Positions 50,205 to 58,722 of a stretch of 64,000 nucleotides of DNA are shown here, in pieces; within the stretch, counting starts at the first letter, position 1, and every line of letters starts with the position of its first letter. Under the pieces are notes generated by a model, which saw nothing but the letters and a program-made list of their open reading frames with translations, searched no databases and had not been told where the DNA came from. A program made the position numbers and the translations under genes. Origin of the DNA: CAZQHK01 sp964593455 (lineage in GTDB: Bacteria; Muiribacteriota; CAYSPT01); contig CAZQHK010000009.1 of NCBI GenBank assembly GCA_964593455.1, forward strand, positions 1 through 64,000, read 5' to 3'.

Positions 50205-50852
50205 ATGTTTAAAGATAGGAAACGGATGGTCGTCGACGGCCTGGTGGGAATGGTTGTTTCCTTGCTTATACTTGTTCTTTTCGCAGCATCGGCAGGGGCA
50301 GAGGATGGAGCCGGCAGTGTACAGCTTCCCATGAAATTGCAACAGGCAATTTTGTTTAAATGTACTCCTTACGCTGCCGGAATTATCAGCAGAGCCAAGG
50401 AAGAATTCAAAGTTGGAATTCTCTATAACGAGGAAACACTGGTGATCAAAAACGAGTTTGAGGAAACATTCTCTGAAAATTTCCAGAAAAAAAACATCAA
50501 CAAGCTTCCCGTAAAATTGATCTTCATCGATGAGACAAACTTCGATTTCCTGTCCCTTGACAGCTCCAAGGATTATCTTCAGACCAAAGATGATTTTCCC
50601 GCGGTGAACGTCCTATACATTATTTCAACCCTCCGAGAAGAGCAGATAAAAGCCATACTCGAGATGACTGCCGAGAAGAAATGTATGACTGTAACTTCTG
50701 TTCAGTCGAATGCAGATGCCGGTATTTCTCTTGGAATCCTTCTCAACCAGAAAACCCAAAAGCCACGTATTCTCATTCATTTGAAAACCGCCCAAGCGGA
50801 AGATTGCCAATTCAACCCGGCCCTGTTCCGCCTGGCGGAAGTAATCAAGTAA
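50205..50852 (+). CDS. YfiR-like (DUF4154) periplasmic protein
   Basis: This 215-residue protein has a signal peptide (LLILVLFAASAGAE). It then shows the pattern of YfiR/DUF4154: FKVGILYNEETLVIKNEFEE, a LPVKLIFIDE strand, VNVLYIISTLREEQIKAIL, TVTSVQSNADAGISLGILLN, and the end PRILIHLKTAQAEDC...LFRLAEVIK. YfiR relatives sit in the periplasm and control inner-membrane signalling proteins, often encoded between a TonB receptor and a HAMP-type sensor. That is the order here. It begins 20 bases after the receptor and ends 11 bases before the methyl-accepting protein gene. Confidence 0.8.
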   Translation: MFKDRKRMVVDGLVGMVVSLLILVLFAASAGAEDGAGSVQLPMKLQQAILFKCTPYAAGIISRAKEEFKVGILYNEETLVIKNEFEETFSENFQKKNINKLPVKLIFIDETNFDFLSLDSSKDYLQTKDDFPAVNVLYIISTLREEQIKAILEMTAEKKCMTVTSVQSNADAGISLGILLNQKTQKPRILIHLKTAQAEDCQFNPALFRLAEVIK

Positions 50853-50863
50853 GGAGTCCTCGC

Positions 50864-52888
50864 ATGAAGACTTTAACCACCTATTTCAGCTTGAGATATA
50901 AGGTCATGTTGGTAATATTTATACTGGTTTTCCTGTTTGCCGGGTTCATCGCGTATTTTTTCCCGGCCCGGGAAAAGAAACTTGCGCTGGCCACGCTGCA
51001 AAACAAGGCAGAGAACCTGGCCTACCTGGTAGCCTTGACTTCAAATGTCGCACTGGAGTTCGATAATCCTTCCATGGTGGAATCGGTGGTCAAGGGGCTG
51101 GAAAAAGACCGGGACCTCTGCTATGTGTATTTTCTCAAGAGCGATAAGGAGATATTTTACAAGTACAATCCCGCTGATACCGCCATCGATTTGAGTAATA
51201 TTTCGTTGTCCAATAAAATGCTGCGAGTATTCGTCGATGGAATCTACCGTATCTGTGCTCCCATCAACAGTGCCATGGATTCCGAAGAAGTGGTGGGGTA
51301 CCTTGTCATGGGCTTTTCATTAACGGAACTCCATCGCCAGTCGGACATCAACTTCTGGGTGGCTATATGGGTTGGTCTGGCGTTTATCGGGCTTACCAAT
51401 GTGATTATTTTCATCTTCAGTAAACCGATAATATCCTCCCTGAAGAATGTAATCGAGCAAATTTCCAGCCTTTCCTCCGGGAACATATTGGGTCTCGATC
51501 GGATCGAGGAAAAACGTCGGGATGAGATAGGAGAACTGGTTGATGCTTTCAATGCCATGCTCCAGACGCTCACCACCCTGGCCGAGCAGGCACAGATTAT
51601 CGCCAGCGACGATCTGTATAACGACACCTTGATAACGACTGCTGAGGGAGATTTGAGCGGCGCGTTCGCCGAAATGGTTAAAAACCTGCGGGCCCTGACC
51701 GAACAGGCGCGTCTCATCGCCGCGGATGACCTGGAAAACGATCTGCTTGCCACCGAATCCGAGGGAGATTTGAGCGGCGCGTTCGCCGAAATGGTAAAGA
51801 AGTTCCGCAACCTGGCCAAACAGTCACGTACGATCGCCGAAGGCGATCTAAAAAGCCATCTTCTCTCCACGGAGACAACCGGGACCCTGGGCGGCGCATT
51901 CGCCGAGATGGTGAGGAACCTGAAACCACTGGCCGAACAGGCTGATCTTATCGCTGCCGGTAAACTGTCCGCCCCGGCGCTTAAAAAAGAAATTAAAGGT
52001 GATCTCGGCGAGGCTTTCCGCATTATGAGCGACAATCTACAGGAACTGCTGGGGAACATCCGCACGGTGTCGGAAAAAATAAAACAAACCCTGGCAGAGA
52101 TATTGACCGCTGCGGAAAACATGATAAAAGCCACCCGCACACAGACGGAAAAAATAACCGATTCCTCAGCGGCCATAACGGAAATGAGTGCGTCTATCCA
52201 GCAGATCTCGGACAGTTGCAAACAGGCGGACGAGATGGCTTCCGAAGCGGAAGGCTCCGCCGGCCAGGGAGCGGTGGCCGTCAAGGATACCGTCGAGGGG
52301 CTCAACACGGTAACGGAAATTATTCAGGAAGCTTTCGGTATGACCCGGAAACTCGGGGAGAAAAGCCTGGCCATCGGCAATATTATAGGAACAATTACCG
52401 AGATCAGCGAGCAGACAAACCTGTTGGCTTTGAATGCCGCCATCGAGGCCGCCCGGGCCGGAGAGCACGGCCGCGGATTTTCCGTAGTGGCCGCCGAAGT
52501 CAGGAAACTTGCGGAACGTACCGCCTCGAGCGCCATGGAAATAGGCGAGATCATCAAATCGATTCAGACCGAGATAACCTCGATCAACAAGGCCATGGAA
52601 CAATCAAACCAATCGGCCATGGAAGGCAAAAAACTGGCCGCGACCCTGGAGGAATCTTTCAGGGGTATTCAAATCAACGTCAATAAAAGTAACTCCAGCA
52701 TGGAACAGATCACCGAAGCCATGTCGCAACAGGCGGATGTCTGTGACGATATCGTCGGGGCCATCGACACGATCACCATCGCCGTCAAGGATACCGACAA
52801 CCGGAGTCACCACCTGTTGGAGCAGGTGGAAGAGATGAAGGTAACAACCGAGAATCTGGATTCGCAAATCAAGAAATTCGACGTCTGA
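50864..52888 (+). CDS. methyl-accepting chemotaxis-type transducer with tandem HAMP-like repeats
   Basis: ATG 50864 (AAGGAG RBS, eight bases) gives 674 residues. A membrane helix (15-33), a small periplasmic CHASE8-like sensor (LVALTSNVALEFDNPSMVES) and a second helix (~160-182) come first. A HAMP then leads into a run of ~39-residue helical repeats (about 235-400), each with a xLAEQAxxIAxxDL...GDLSGAFAEMVKxL pattern. The signalling domain is standard, with a hairpin tip NLLALNAAIEAARAGEHGRG. It signals to a CheA kinase or analogue not in this window. It likely reads the upstream YfiR-like protein and receptor. Confidence 0.93.
   Translation: MKTLTTYFSLRYKVMLVIFILVFLFAGFIAYFFPAREKKLALATLQNKAENLAYLVALTSNVALEFDNPSMVESVVKGLEKDRDLCYVYFLKSDKEIFYKYNPADTAIDLSNISLSNKMLRVFVDGIYRICAPINSAMDSEEVVGYLVMGFSLTELHRQSDINFWVAIWVGLAFIGLTNVIIFIFSKPIISSLKNVIEQISSLSSGNILGLDRIEEKRRDEIGELVDAFNAMLQTLTTLAEQAQIIASDDLYNDTLITTAEGDLSGAFAEMVKNLRALTEQARLIAADDLENDLLATESEGDLSGAFAEMVKKFRNLAKQSRTIAEGDLKSHLLSTETTGTLGGAFAEMVRNLKPLAEQADLIAAGKLSAPALKKEIKGDLGEAFRIMSDNLQELLGNIRTVSEKIKQTLAEILTAAENMIKATRTQTEKITDSSAAITEMSASIQQISDSCKQADEMASEAEGSAGQGAVAVKDTVEGLNTVTEIIQEAFGMTRKLGEKSLAIGNIIGTITEISEQTNLLALNAAIEAARAGEHGRGFSVVAAEVRKLAERTASSAMEIGEIIKSIQTEITSINKAMEQSNQSAMEGKKLAATLEESFRGIQINVNKSNSSMEQITEAMSQQADVCDDIVGAIDTITIAVKDTDNRSHHLLEQVEEMKVTTENLDSQIKKFDV
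51644..51795 (+). repeat. 35-bp exact DNA repeat inside the transducer gene
   Basis: The same 35 bases, beginning GAGGGAGATTTGAGCGGCGC, occur at 51644-51678 and 51761-51795, exactly 117 bases (39 codons) apart. Identity extends through silent positions, so the two HAMP-like units were duplicated or homogenised recently; the flanking units are more diverged. Confidence 0.9.
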
Positions 52889-52890
52889 CA

Positions 52891-55800
52891 ATGGATAGCA
52901 ACCGTAAGCAACTTTATATACCGGGAGCCAATGCGGAAATAATTTACCGTCTCATGGGCTTAGGGATGTCCGGAGCGGTCCTCCACATCGGTGCTCATCC
53001 GGATGATGAAGACATCGGTTTGATATCATATCTGTATCGGAAATACGGGGTTAGAGCGGTCTACTGGTCGGCTAATCGCGGCGAAGGCGGCCAGAACCGC
53101 ATCGGTCCGTACGGAGACGAGGCTCTCGGTGTGTACCGGTCCTGGGAAAGTCTCGAGGCCCGGTCCATAGACGGCGGAGAATGTCTATTCGGCCCGTTTT
53201 ACGATTTCGGCTACAGCAAGAACGGTGAAGAATCACTGGCCAAGTGGGGCAGGGAAGAGCTCGTGCGCGAGATCGTACGGGCCATCCGGTTGGTTCAACC
53301 GAATGTCTTGGTCGCCCGATGGACCGGAAAGCCAACCGATTTTCACGGCCAGCACCAGGCGGTTGGCGCAGCTACCCTGGAAGCCTTTGAAGCCGCCGGA
53401 GATCCTGACCGGTTTCCCGAGTTGAAAAAGCAGGGTTTGGCAGCCTGGCAGCCGATTAAGCTATACCATTCTACCGACAACTCCGGGGGTGACCTCTCAG
53501 CCGGCGGTACGGTGAATTTGTTCGGCGGGATCAACCCGGAGTTTGAAAAAGAAGGATTTGTCCGGATAAATACCGGTGAGTTCGATCTTATCGCGGGCGG
53601 CACTTATCAGGAACGGGCCTGGCTAGCCTACAATAAGTACCAGACCCAGGCCATGGGACTGGCACCAAAACCGGGTAACTTTTATTATTATTTCAAACTG
53701 CATACCAGCCTGGTCAAGGTGCCTGAAAAAGAGGAGAGCTTTTTCGACGGGTTTGATCCCTCGCTGTCCGGATTAGCGGATCATCCTGCCGATGGCTCGA
53801 CTGTTTTGAGAGAAAAATTATCCGCGATACGAAACAGATGCCATGAAGCACTGGAGCGTTTCCGGACTGAGGACCCCATGAAAGCTTCGGATTCTCTCCT
53901 CGAAGGACTCGAGCTGCTGCGGGAGATGCGCTCGGCGTTGGCAGATCAGGACCTCGATAATGAAACCAGCTCGGCTCTCGATTTCTTCCTGGAACAGAAG
54001 ACCGTCGATTTCGAAGACGTCACCACCCGATGCCTGGGACTTGAACTGGATGCCACGTGTGACCGGGCCCGTATCATACCGGGTGAAACGGTGCGAGTTA
54101 CCGCCAGGCTTTGGAATAACCGGCAGATCGAGATCGACGAAATTTCTTTTAAAGCCTGTCTGCCAGATTTCTGGAAAGCGCAGAGGGTAGACAGTGAACA
54201 GAAAAACGATGTTCCGACGATGAGTCCGCAAAGAGAGTTTGAAGTCATAGTGGCGGAGACTGCGGATTTAAGCTGTCCGTACTGGCTCCTTAATCCTCGC
54301 CGGAAATACTGTTATCTATGGCCGGAAGGGGAACCCTCAAGCCGGCCTTTCAGCCCGTCACCGGTAACTGTCAGTTCCCGGGTCACTCTAGGCGGTCATC
54401 TTTTGACCCTTCGCCGCCCGGTAGTCTGCCGTGAGGCTTTCCCTGGTGGGTTCAGGGAACTTCCCCTGGCGGTCATTCCTCCTATTTCGCTTCAGCCAAA
54501 AACCATCCAGGAGTTTCGTCTCGTGGGTGGAACCGAACAACGACTCGAACTGCAGGTGGTGGCCCGGAACAACAGTGAAAAAGCGATAGATGGGAGCCTG
54601 GAACTGGAGGTTCCCGAGGGCTGGAAGGTCATCCCGGGAAGGATAACCCTGTCGTTCTCAGCTGCCGTCGCGACCGAGACGGTGCGGCACACGGTGATCA
54701 TTCCCGCAGGCACACAAGCCGGACGTTTCAGCCTGCGCTATGCCATCCGCTATCGTAACCGAGACTACGCAGTGGTGGTCAATCCCGTTCGTATGGGCAC
54801 TCCCGGCCTTCCCGGACTGGCGGATGAATCGACCTGTATCAGGGAAGAATATATCATTAAACCGTCTCTGGTTACGGTTCATCTTCTGGATGTCAAATTG
54901 GTGGAGGGGCTTCGATACGCCTATGTCAAGGGTGCCAAGGAACAACTGCTGGAGGCTTTGACGCCTCTGGGACTCAACTTCTATTGCATCAGTGACGAGG
55001 AGATGGGATACATAGATTTGAGCGAATTCGATGCGGTTATTATCGGCCCTAACGCCTATCTGGTCAGAGAAGAGCTGAGAATATACTCCTCTCGCTTCCT
55101 GGAGTATGTCAAAGAGGGTGGAACACTGATTGTCCAGTTTCAGGGATACCGGTACCAATCTCCTGGGTTCACTCCTTTCCCCTTCACTTACCATCAGCCG
55201 CACGACCGGGTGACCCATGAAAAGGCGCCTGTAACCATCCTCGATGGTGAACATGTTCTGTTACGGCTGCCAAATACCGTAAACAGCGATGCTTTTGACA
55301 ACTGGATCCGGGAGCGGGGTCTTTATTTCTTTGGAAAATGGGATAAACGGTACAATACGCTCCTTTCCTGCTCCGATCCCGGTGAAGACCAAAAACACGG
55401 CGGACTTCTGGATTGCCAGTTTGGCAAGGGCACATTTCTCTATACCGGCTATTCGTTTTTCAGACAGCTTCCCGCCGGTGTGCCGGGAGCGTTCCGCCTG
55501 TTCGCCAATATACTGGCCTTGCCGGAAGCGAGAATTCTGGAACGTATCGATTTTATCAAGAAAATATCGCTTTTCTCGCTTCTCTCCGACGAGCATCTCA
55601 ACTCAGTGGCCCGGCTCATGTCGGAACGGTGGGAAGAAGACAGCGCCTATATTTGCCGGCAGGGTGACAGCGGTGAAGAGCTTTACATCGTCTATCGCGG
55701 AGAGGTGGAAGTAGTGAAGGAATCAGGATCTCAAGAAACGGTGGTTTACCTGGCCGGGGTCGGAGATTGTCTCGGTGAAATGGGTATTCTGGCCGATGTT

Positions 55801-55950
55801 CCCCGAACGGCCTCCCTCAGGACCCGGGGAGATGTACAACTGCTTGTTATCAAGGGAGCCCACTTTCTCAGCCTTCTACGGCAAAGCCCGGACATATCCA
55901 TCCAGGTCATAAGGCTCCTGGTTAACAGGCTGGCTGCTTCCACCGGCTAG
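52891..55950 (+). CDS. PIG-L deacetylase fused to a C-terminal cyclic-nucleotide-binding domain
   Basis: This 1019-residue protein starts two bases after the transducer stop. The N-terminal PIG-L/LmbE domain has the zinc motif AHPDDE (H36, D38, D39) and the partner HGQH (H152, H155). These enzymes remove acetyl groups from N-acetylglucosamine derivatives. The middle has NEW3/Ig-like beta regions (about 395-430 and 540-645) and a GATase-like alpha/beta domain (EALTPLGLNFYCISDEE, FDAVIIGPNAYL). The final 130 residues are a CRP-type cNMP-binding fold (ISLFSLLSDEHLNSVARLMS; GDSGEELYIVYRGEVEV; GDCLGEMGILADVPRTASLR). There is no helix-turn-helix and no signal peptide. A ligand-gated deacetylase is the likely design. 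Confidence 0.92.
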   Translation: MDSNRKQLYIPGANAEIIYRLMGLGMSGAVLHIGAHPDDEDIGLISYLYRKYGVRAVYWSANRGEGGQNRIGPYGDEALGVYRSWESLEARSIDGGECLFGPFYDFGYSKNGEESLAKWGREELVREIVRAIRLVQPNVLVARWTGKPTDFHGQHQAVGAATLEAFEAAGDPDRFPELKKQGLAAWQPIKLYHSTDNSGGDLSAGGTVNLFGGINPEFEKEGFVRINTGEFDLIAGGTYQERAWLAYNKYQTQAMGLAPKPGNFYYYFKLHTSLVKVPEKEESFFDGFDPSLSGLADHPADGSTVLREKLSAIRNRCHEALERFRTEDPMKASDSLLEGLELLREMRSALADQDLDNETSSALDFFLEQKTVDFEDVTTRCLGLELDATCDRARIIPGETVRVTARLWNNRQIEIDEISFKACLPDFWKAQRVDSEQKNDVPTMSPQREFEVIVAETADLSCPYWLLNPRRKYCYLWPEGEPSSRPFSPSPVTVSSRVTLGGHLLTLRRPVVCREAFPGGFRELPLAVIPPISLQPKTIQEFRLVGGTEQRLELQVVARNNSEKAIDGSLELEVPEGWKVIPGRITLSFSAAVATETVRHTVIIPAGTQAGRFSLRYAIRYRNRDYAVVVNPVRMGTPGLPGLADESTCIREEYIIKPSLVTVHLLDVKLVEGLRYAYVKGAKEQLLEALTPLGLNFYCISDEEMGYIDLSEFDAVIIGPNAYLVREELRIYSSRFLEYVKEGGTLIVQFQGYRYQSPGFTPFPFTYHQPHDRVTHEKAPVTILDGEHVLLRLPNTVNSDAFDNWIRERGLYFFGKWDKRYNTLLSCSDPGEDQKHGGLLDCQFGKGTFLYTGYSFFRQLPAGVPGAFRLFANILALPEARILERIDFIKKISLFSLLSDEHLNSVARLMSERWEEDSAYICRQGDSGEELYIVYRGEVEVVKESGSQETVVYLAGVGDCLGEMGILADVPRTASLRTRGDVQLLVIKGAHFLSLLRQSPDISIQVIRLLVNRLAASTG

Positions 55951-55959
55951 GATGAAATC

Positions 55960-57207
55960 ATGAATATCGGTATTATGTGCCATTCCAGTTTCGGCGGGAG
56001 CGCCCGTATCGGCACCGAACTGGCCAAGGAACTGGCCTGCTGCGGTCACCGGGTACATCTTTTCACCAGGACGGTACCTTTCGGCAGCTGGGATCCTGAC
56101 TCGGGAGTAACTCTCCACCGGACGGTAGCCGTAGTAGACAACACCTTCCACCCGGCTACTCTGCATACGGACTGGCCGGATGAGGAATTCAATCTTTTTT
56201 TGTCCAACGTGACCCGGGTAATTGAAGAAGAGGGATTGGACGTACTTCACTTCCATTACGCGGTACCATTTGCTTTCATTGCCGAAGAGGTAAAACGGCG
56301 ACTGGGGAAGCTATCTCCTCTCCTGGTGGGCACTCTTCACGGCAGCGATGTGACCGTATATGGACGTGATGCCGTCAGGGGGCCCCGCCTGGCCAGGACG
56401 TTAAAGGCTCTAGACGGTTTAACCACGGTTTCTAAAAGTCATGCGGATCTTTCCCGGGAAGTTTTTGGTTTGAAGACCTCACCTGAAGTTATTTCCAACT
56501 TCGTTGATCTGAAGCGGTTTCGTCCCCTCGATGACTTTTTCAGGGGAAGCAGGAAACTACCCGTTGACGATCATGACCGTGTACCCGCTAAGAGCAGGGT
56601 CCGGATAGCCCATATCTCGAACTTCCGGCCGGTTAAAGACCTGGAAGGTCTTTCCCGCATTTTCGTGAAGATCAGACAGGTGATGGAAGCCGAACTGTGG
56701 CTGGTGGGTGACGGGCAGGAAATGCACAAGATAAAAACCATCCTCAAGAGTAATGGAGTTGATAAAGACATTTACTATTGGGGACTCAGGCGGAATGTGG
56801 CTCCTATCCTGGCCCAGGCGGATATGTTTCTTATTTCCAGCCATTGGGAAAGTTTCTGCCTGGTAGCTCTGGAAGCCATGGCCTGCGGGGTACCGGTCAT
56901 TGCCACCAGGGTCGGTGGTCTCCCGGAAGTAGTGCTGCACGATCAGACGGGATTTCTTTATTCCCCGGGAGACTATTGTGCCGCCGCCGGGTACGCGGTA
57001 CGCCTCTTGAATGATCCCGTTAAGATGTCTTCAATGAGAGAAGCCGCAGCCAAACACGCATGTCGTTTCGATTCCAGGGTCATTCCGGAAATGTATGAAG
57101 CGTATTACCGGGAGTTATTGTTCAAGAAAACAGGTGATTTAAACTATCTCGACATTGGAAAGGTGGGAATCAACCGTGAAACCTTACAGTCCGGAAGCGT
57201 TTTTTAA
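55960..57207 (+). CDS. bshA: BshA-like glycosyltransferase (GT4)
   Basis: This 415-residue GT4 retaining transferase follows closely the pattern of BshA, which couples UDP-GlcNAc to L-malate in bacillithiol synthesis. The N-terminal region reads IGIMCHSSFGGSARIGTELA, then KELACCGHRVHLFT, with VLHFHYAVPFAFIAEEV, VGTLHGSDVTVYGRD and VISNFVDLKRF. The donor-site motif is EAMACGVPVIATRVGGLPEV. It lies 9 bases after the PIG-L gene and overlaps the next gene. Acceptor specificity cannot be read from sequence, so a related glucosaminyl conjugate is possible. Confidence 0.85.
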   Translation: MNIGIMCHSSFGGSARIGTELAKELACCGHRVHLFTRTVPFGSWDPDSGVTLHRTVAVVDNTFHPATLHTDWPDEEFNLFLSNVTRVIEEEGLDVLHFHYAVPFAFIAEEVKRRLGKLSPLLVGTLHGSDVTVYGRDAVRGPRLARTLKALDGLTTVSKSHADLSREVFGLKTSPEVISNFVDLKRFRPLDDFFRGSRKLPVDDHDRVPAKSRVRIAHISNFRPVKDLEGLSRIFVKIRQVMEAELWLVGDGQEMHKIKTILKSNGVDKDIYYWGLRRNVAPILAQADMFLISSHWESFCLVALEAMACGVPVIATRVGGLPEVVLHDQTGFLYSPGDYCAAAGYAVRLLNDPVKMSSMREAAAKHACRFDSRVIPEMYEAYYRELLFKKTGDLNYLDIGKVGINRETLQSGSVF

Positions 57208-57886
57208 TCTCTCGGGTTCTCCCGCCGCAGACCTTTTCAGAGAACTTACCTATGTATGGGAAGCGGTGGCTCTCTTACCTGAGTTCATCGAAAAAACTAT
57301 TGTCCCGGAAATCAAAGGAGCGGTCGAGGAAGGCGCCTGGCTGGAACCGGGAAATGTCCAGTTAGGCGAAGGCAGCCGGGTCATGCGCGGTGCCATTATT
57401 CACGGACCGGCAATCATCGGGCGTGATACGGTGGTCAGAAGCGGCGCTTACATACGCGGGCATGTCATGATCGGTGACGGGTGTCTGATCGGGCATGGCA
57501 CGGAACTTCGGCAGCTCCTGGTATTGAACAACAGCAATATACCGCATCTTAACTGTTTTTTTACATCGCTGGTTGGTAACCGGGTAAAGATCGGCGGGTC
57601 CACGCACACCGCCAATATGCTTCTCAATGGAAAGAAAGTCGAGATTCGGATCAAGGCAGAACGCGAGACGATTACTTTTCCTACCGGGCAGACGTTGTTT
57701 GGAACGGTGATCGGGGATGACTGCAACGTTGCCGGAGTCAGCGTTCTGCAGGCCGGCAGTGTGATTGGCCGCCGGAGTGTGGTTTTCCCCCAGTGTTCCG
57801 TCTCCGGATACATCCCTCCCGACTCGATGATGCGCCCGGTATCGGTACCGTTCGAGGTCGTTCCCCGGGACAAAAAGGGAGGTTGA
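57176..57886 (+). CDS. left-handed beta-helix sugar-nucleotidyl/acyltransferase-like protein
   Basis: GTG 57176 after AAGGTGGG gives 236 residues, overlapping bshA by 32 bases. A short N-terminal helical part (PYSPEAFFNLSGSPAADLFR) leads to hexapeptide turns of a left-handed beta helix (MRGAIIHGPAIIGRDTVVRS, GAYIRGHVMIGDGCLIGHGT). It resembles the acetyltransferase half of GlmU-type proteins and has no nucleotidyltransferase domain. A histidine in IGHGTEL may be catalytic. Between two bsh genes it could modify or supply the amino sugar. Some bacterial bsh clusters lack the final bshC nearby, as here. Confidence 0.85.
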   Translation: MKPYSPEAFFNLSGSPAADLFRELTYVWEAVALLPEFIEKTIVPEIKGAVEEGAWLEPGNVQLGEGSRVMRGAIIHGPAIIGRDTVVRSGAYIRGHVMIGDGCLIGHGTELRQLLVLNNSNIPHLNCFFTSLVGNRVKIGGSTHTANMLLNGKKVEIRIKAERETITFPTGQTLFGTVIGDDCNVAGVSVLQAGSVIGRRSVVFPQCSVSGYIPPDSMMRPVSVPFEVVPRDKKGG

Positions 57887-58629
57887 ACCGAATCGATATA
57901 CTCGTCTTTTCACCTCATCCGGACGATGCCGAATTGGGTTGTGCCGGGACTATCCTTCTCTCCGCCGACCGTGGTTTGGAAGTGGCCATCGCCGACCTGA
58001 GTGATGGAGAAAAAGCCAGTCGCGGCAATCCTGATAAACGGAACAGTGAACGGGAACAGGCAGCCCGCCTCATGGGGATAAGTGAACGCTACCGGCTGGG
58101 TTTGCCTGACACCTTGATCGGGACGGATCACTCTCATCGTCTACCGGTTATAGAATTAATAAGAGCGGTCCGGCCCAGGATAGTGCTGGCTCCCTACTGT
58201 CAGGATAAACACCCGGACCATGCTGCCGGCGGTCGATTGGTGAAGGAAGCCGTCTTTCTGGCCGGCGTGGCCACGGTTGGCGCCGGAACCGTTTTTAGGC
58301 CGGAACGGCTTTTTTACTACATGATCCATCAACCGTTTAATCCTTCGTTTGCCATCGATATTACATCTGTCTGGGAGAAGAAAAAAACAGTATTGGATGT
58401 CTATGAAAGCCAGTTCACGTTTAATGGGGAAGGGGAGAAAACGGAGCTCTGCCGCCCTGATTTCATGAGCTTTATCGAGGCCCGAGCCCGGTATTTTGGC
58501 GCCATGATCGGCGCCGTTTATGCTGAGGCGTTCTTTTCCGAAGGACCGGTGGGGCTGGAAGAGTTGCCGGGAATAGGCAACCGCTCCGGTCCCGTTCGGA
58601 ACATTCCCGGTTATAATCTATTTGTTTAG
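57883..58629 (+). CDS. bshB1: BshB1-like N-acetylglucosaminyl-malate deacetylase
   Basis: The open frame runs back to 57793, but homology begins at TTG 57883 (LNRIDILVFSPHPDDAELGC), overlapping the preceding stop; GGGAGG abuts the TTG, so the exact start is uncertain. The 248 residues carry the PIG-L zinc site (H12, D14, D15 in PHPDDAE; H110 and H113 in HPDHAAGG). The BshB1 features IADLSDGEKASRGNPDKRNS and LGLPDTLI are present. The enzyme deacetylates GlcNAc-malate to GlcN-malate, the second bacillithiol step. The cysteine-adding BshC is not in this window. Confidence 0.88.
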   Translation: MNRIDILVFSPHPDDAELGCAGTILLSADRGLEVAIADLSDGEKASRGNPDKRNSEREQAARLMGISERYRLGLPDTLIGTDHSHRLPVIELIRAVRPRIVLAPYCQDKHPDHAAGGRLVKEAVFLAGVATVGAGTVFRPERLFYYMIHQPFNPSFAIDITSVWEKKKTVLDVYESQFTFNGEGEKTELCRPDFMSFIEARARYFGAMIGAVYAEAFFSEGPVGLEELPGIGNRSGPVRNIPGYNLFV

Positions 58630-58722
58630 GTATAACGCAAACCTGTTGCTGCCATCCTGCTGTCAATAATCACGTTTCAATAAGTGGCCCTCTAAAACCG
58701 GAAGTTGAAGAAGAAACGACAT

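Noticed and set aside
50681..50863. Upstream extension of the transducer gene
   Set aside because: It lies within the YfiR-like coding sequence in another frame; ATG 50864 has an AAGGAG site and a membrane helix.
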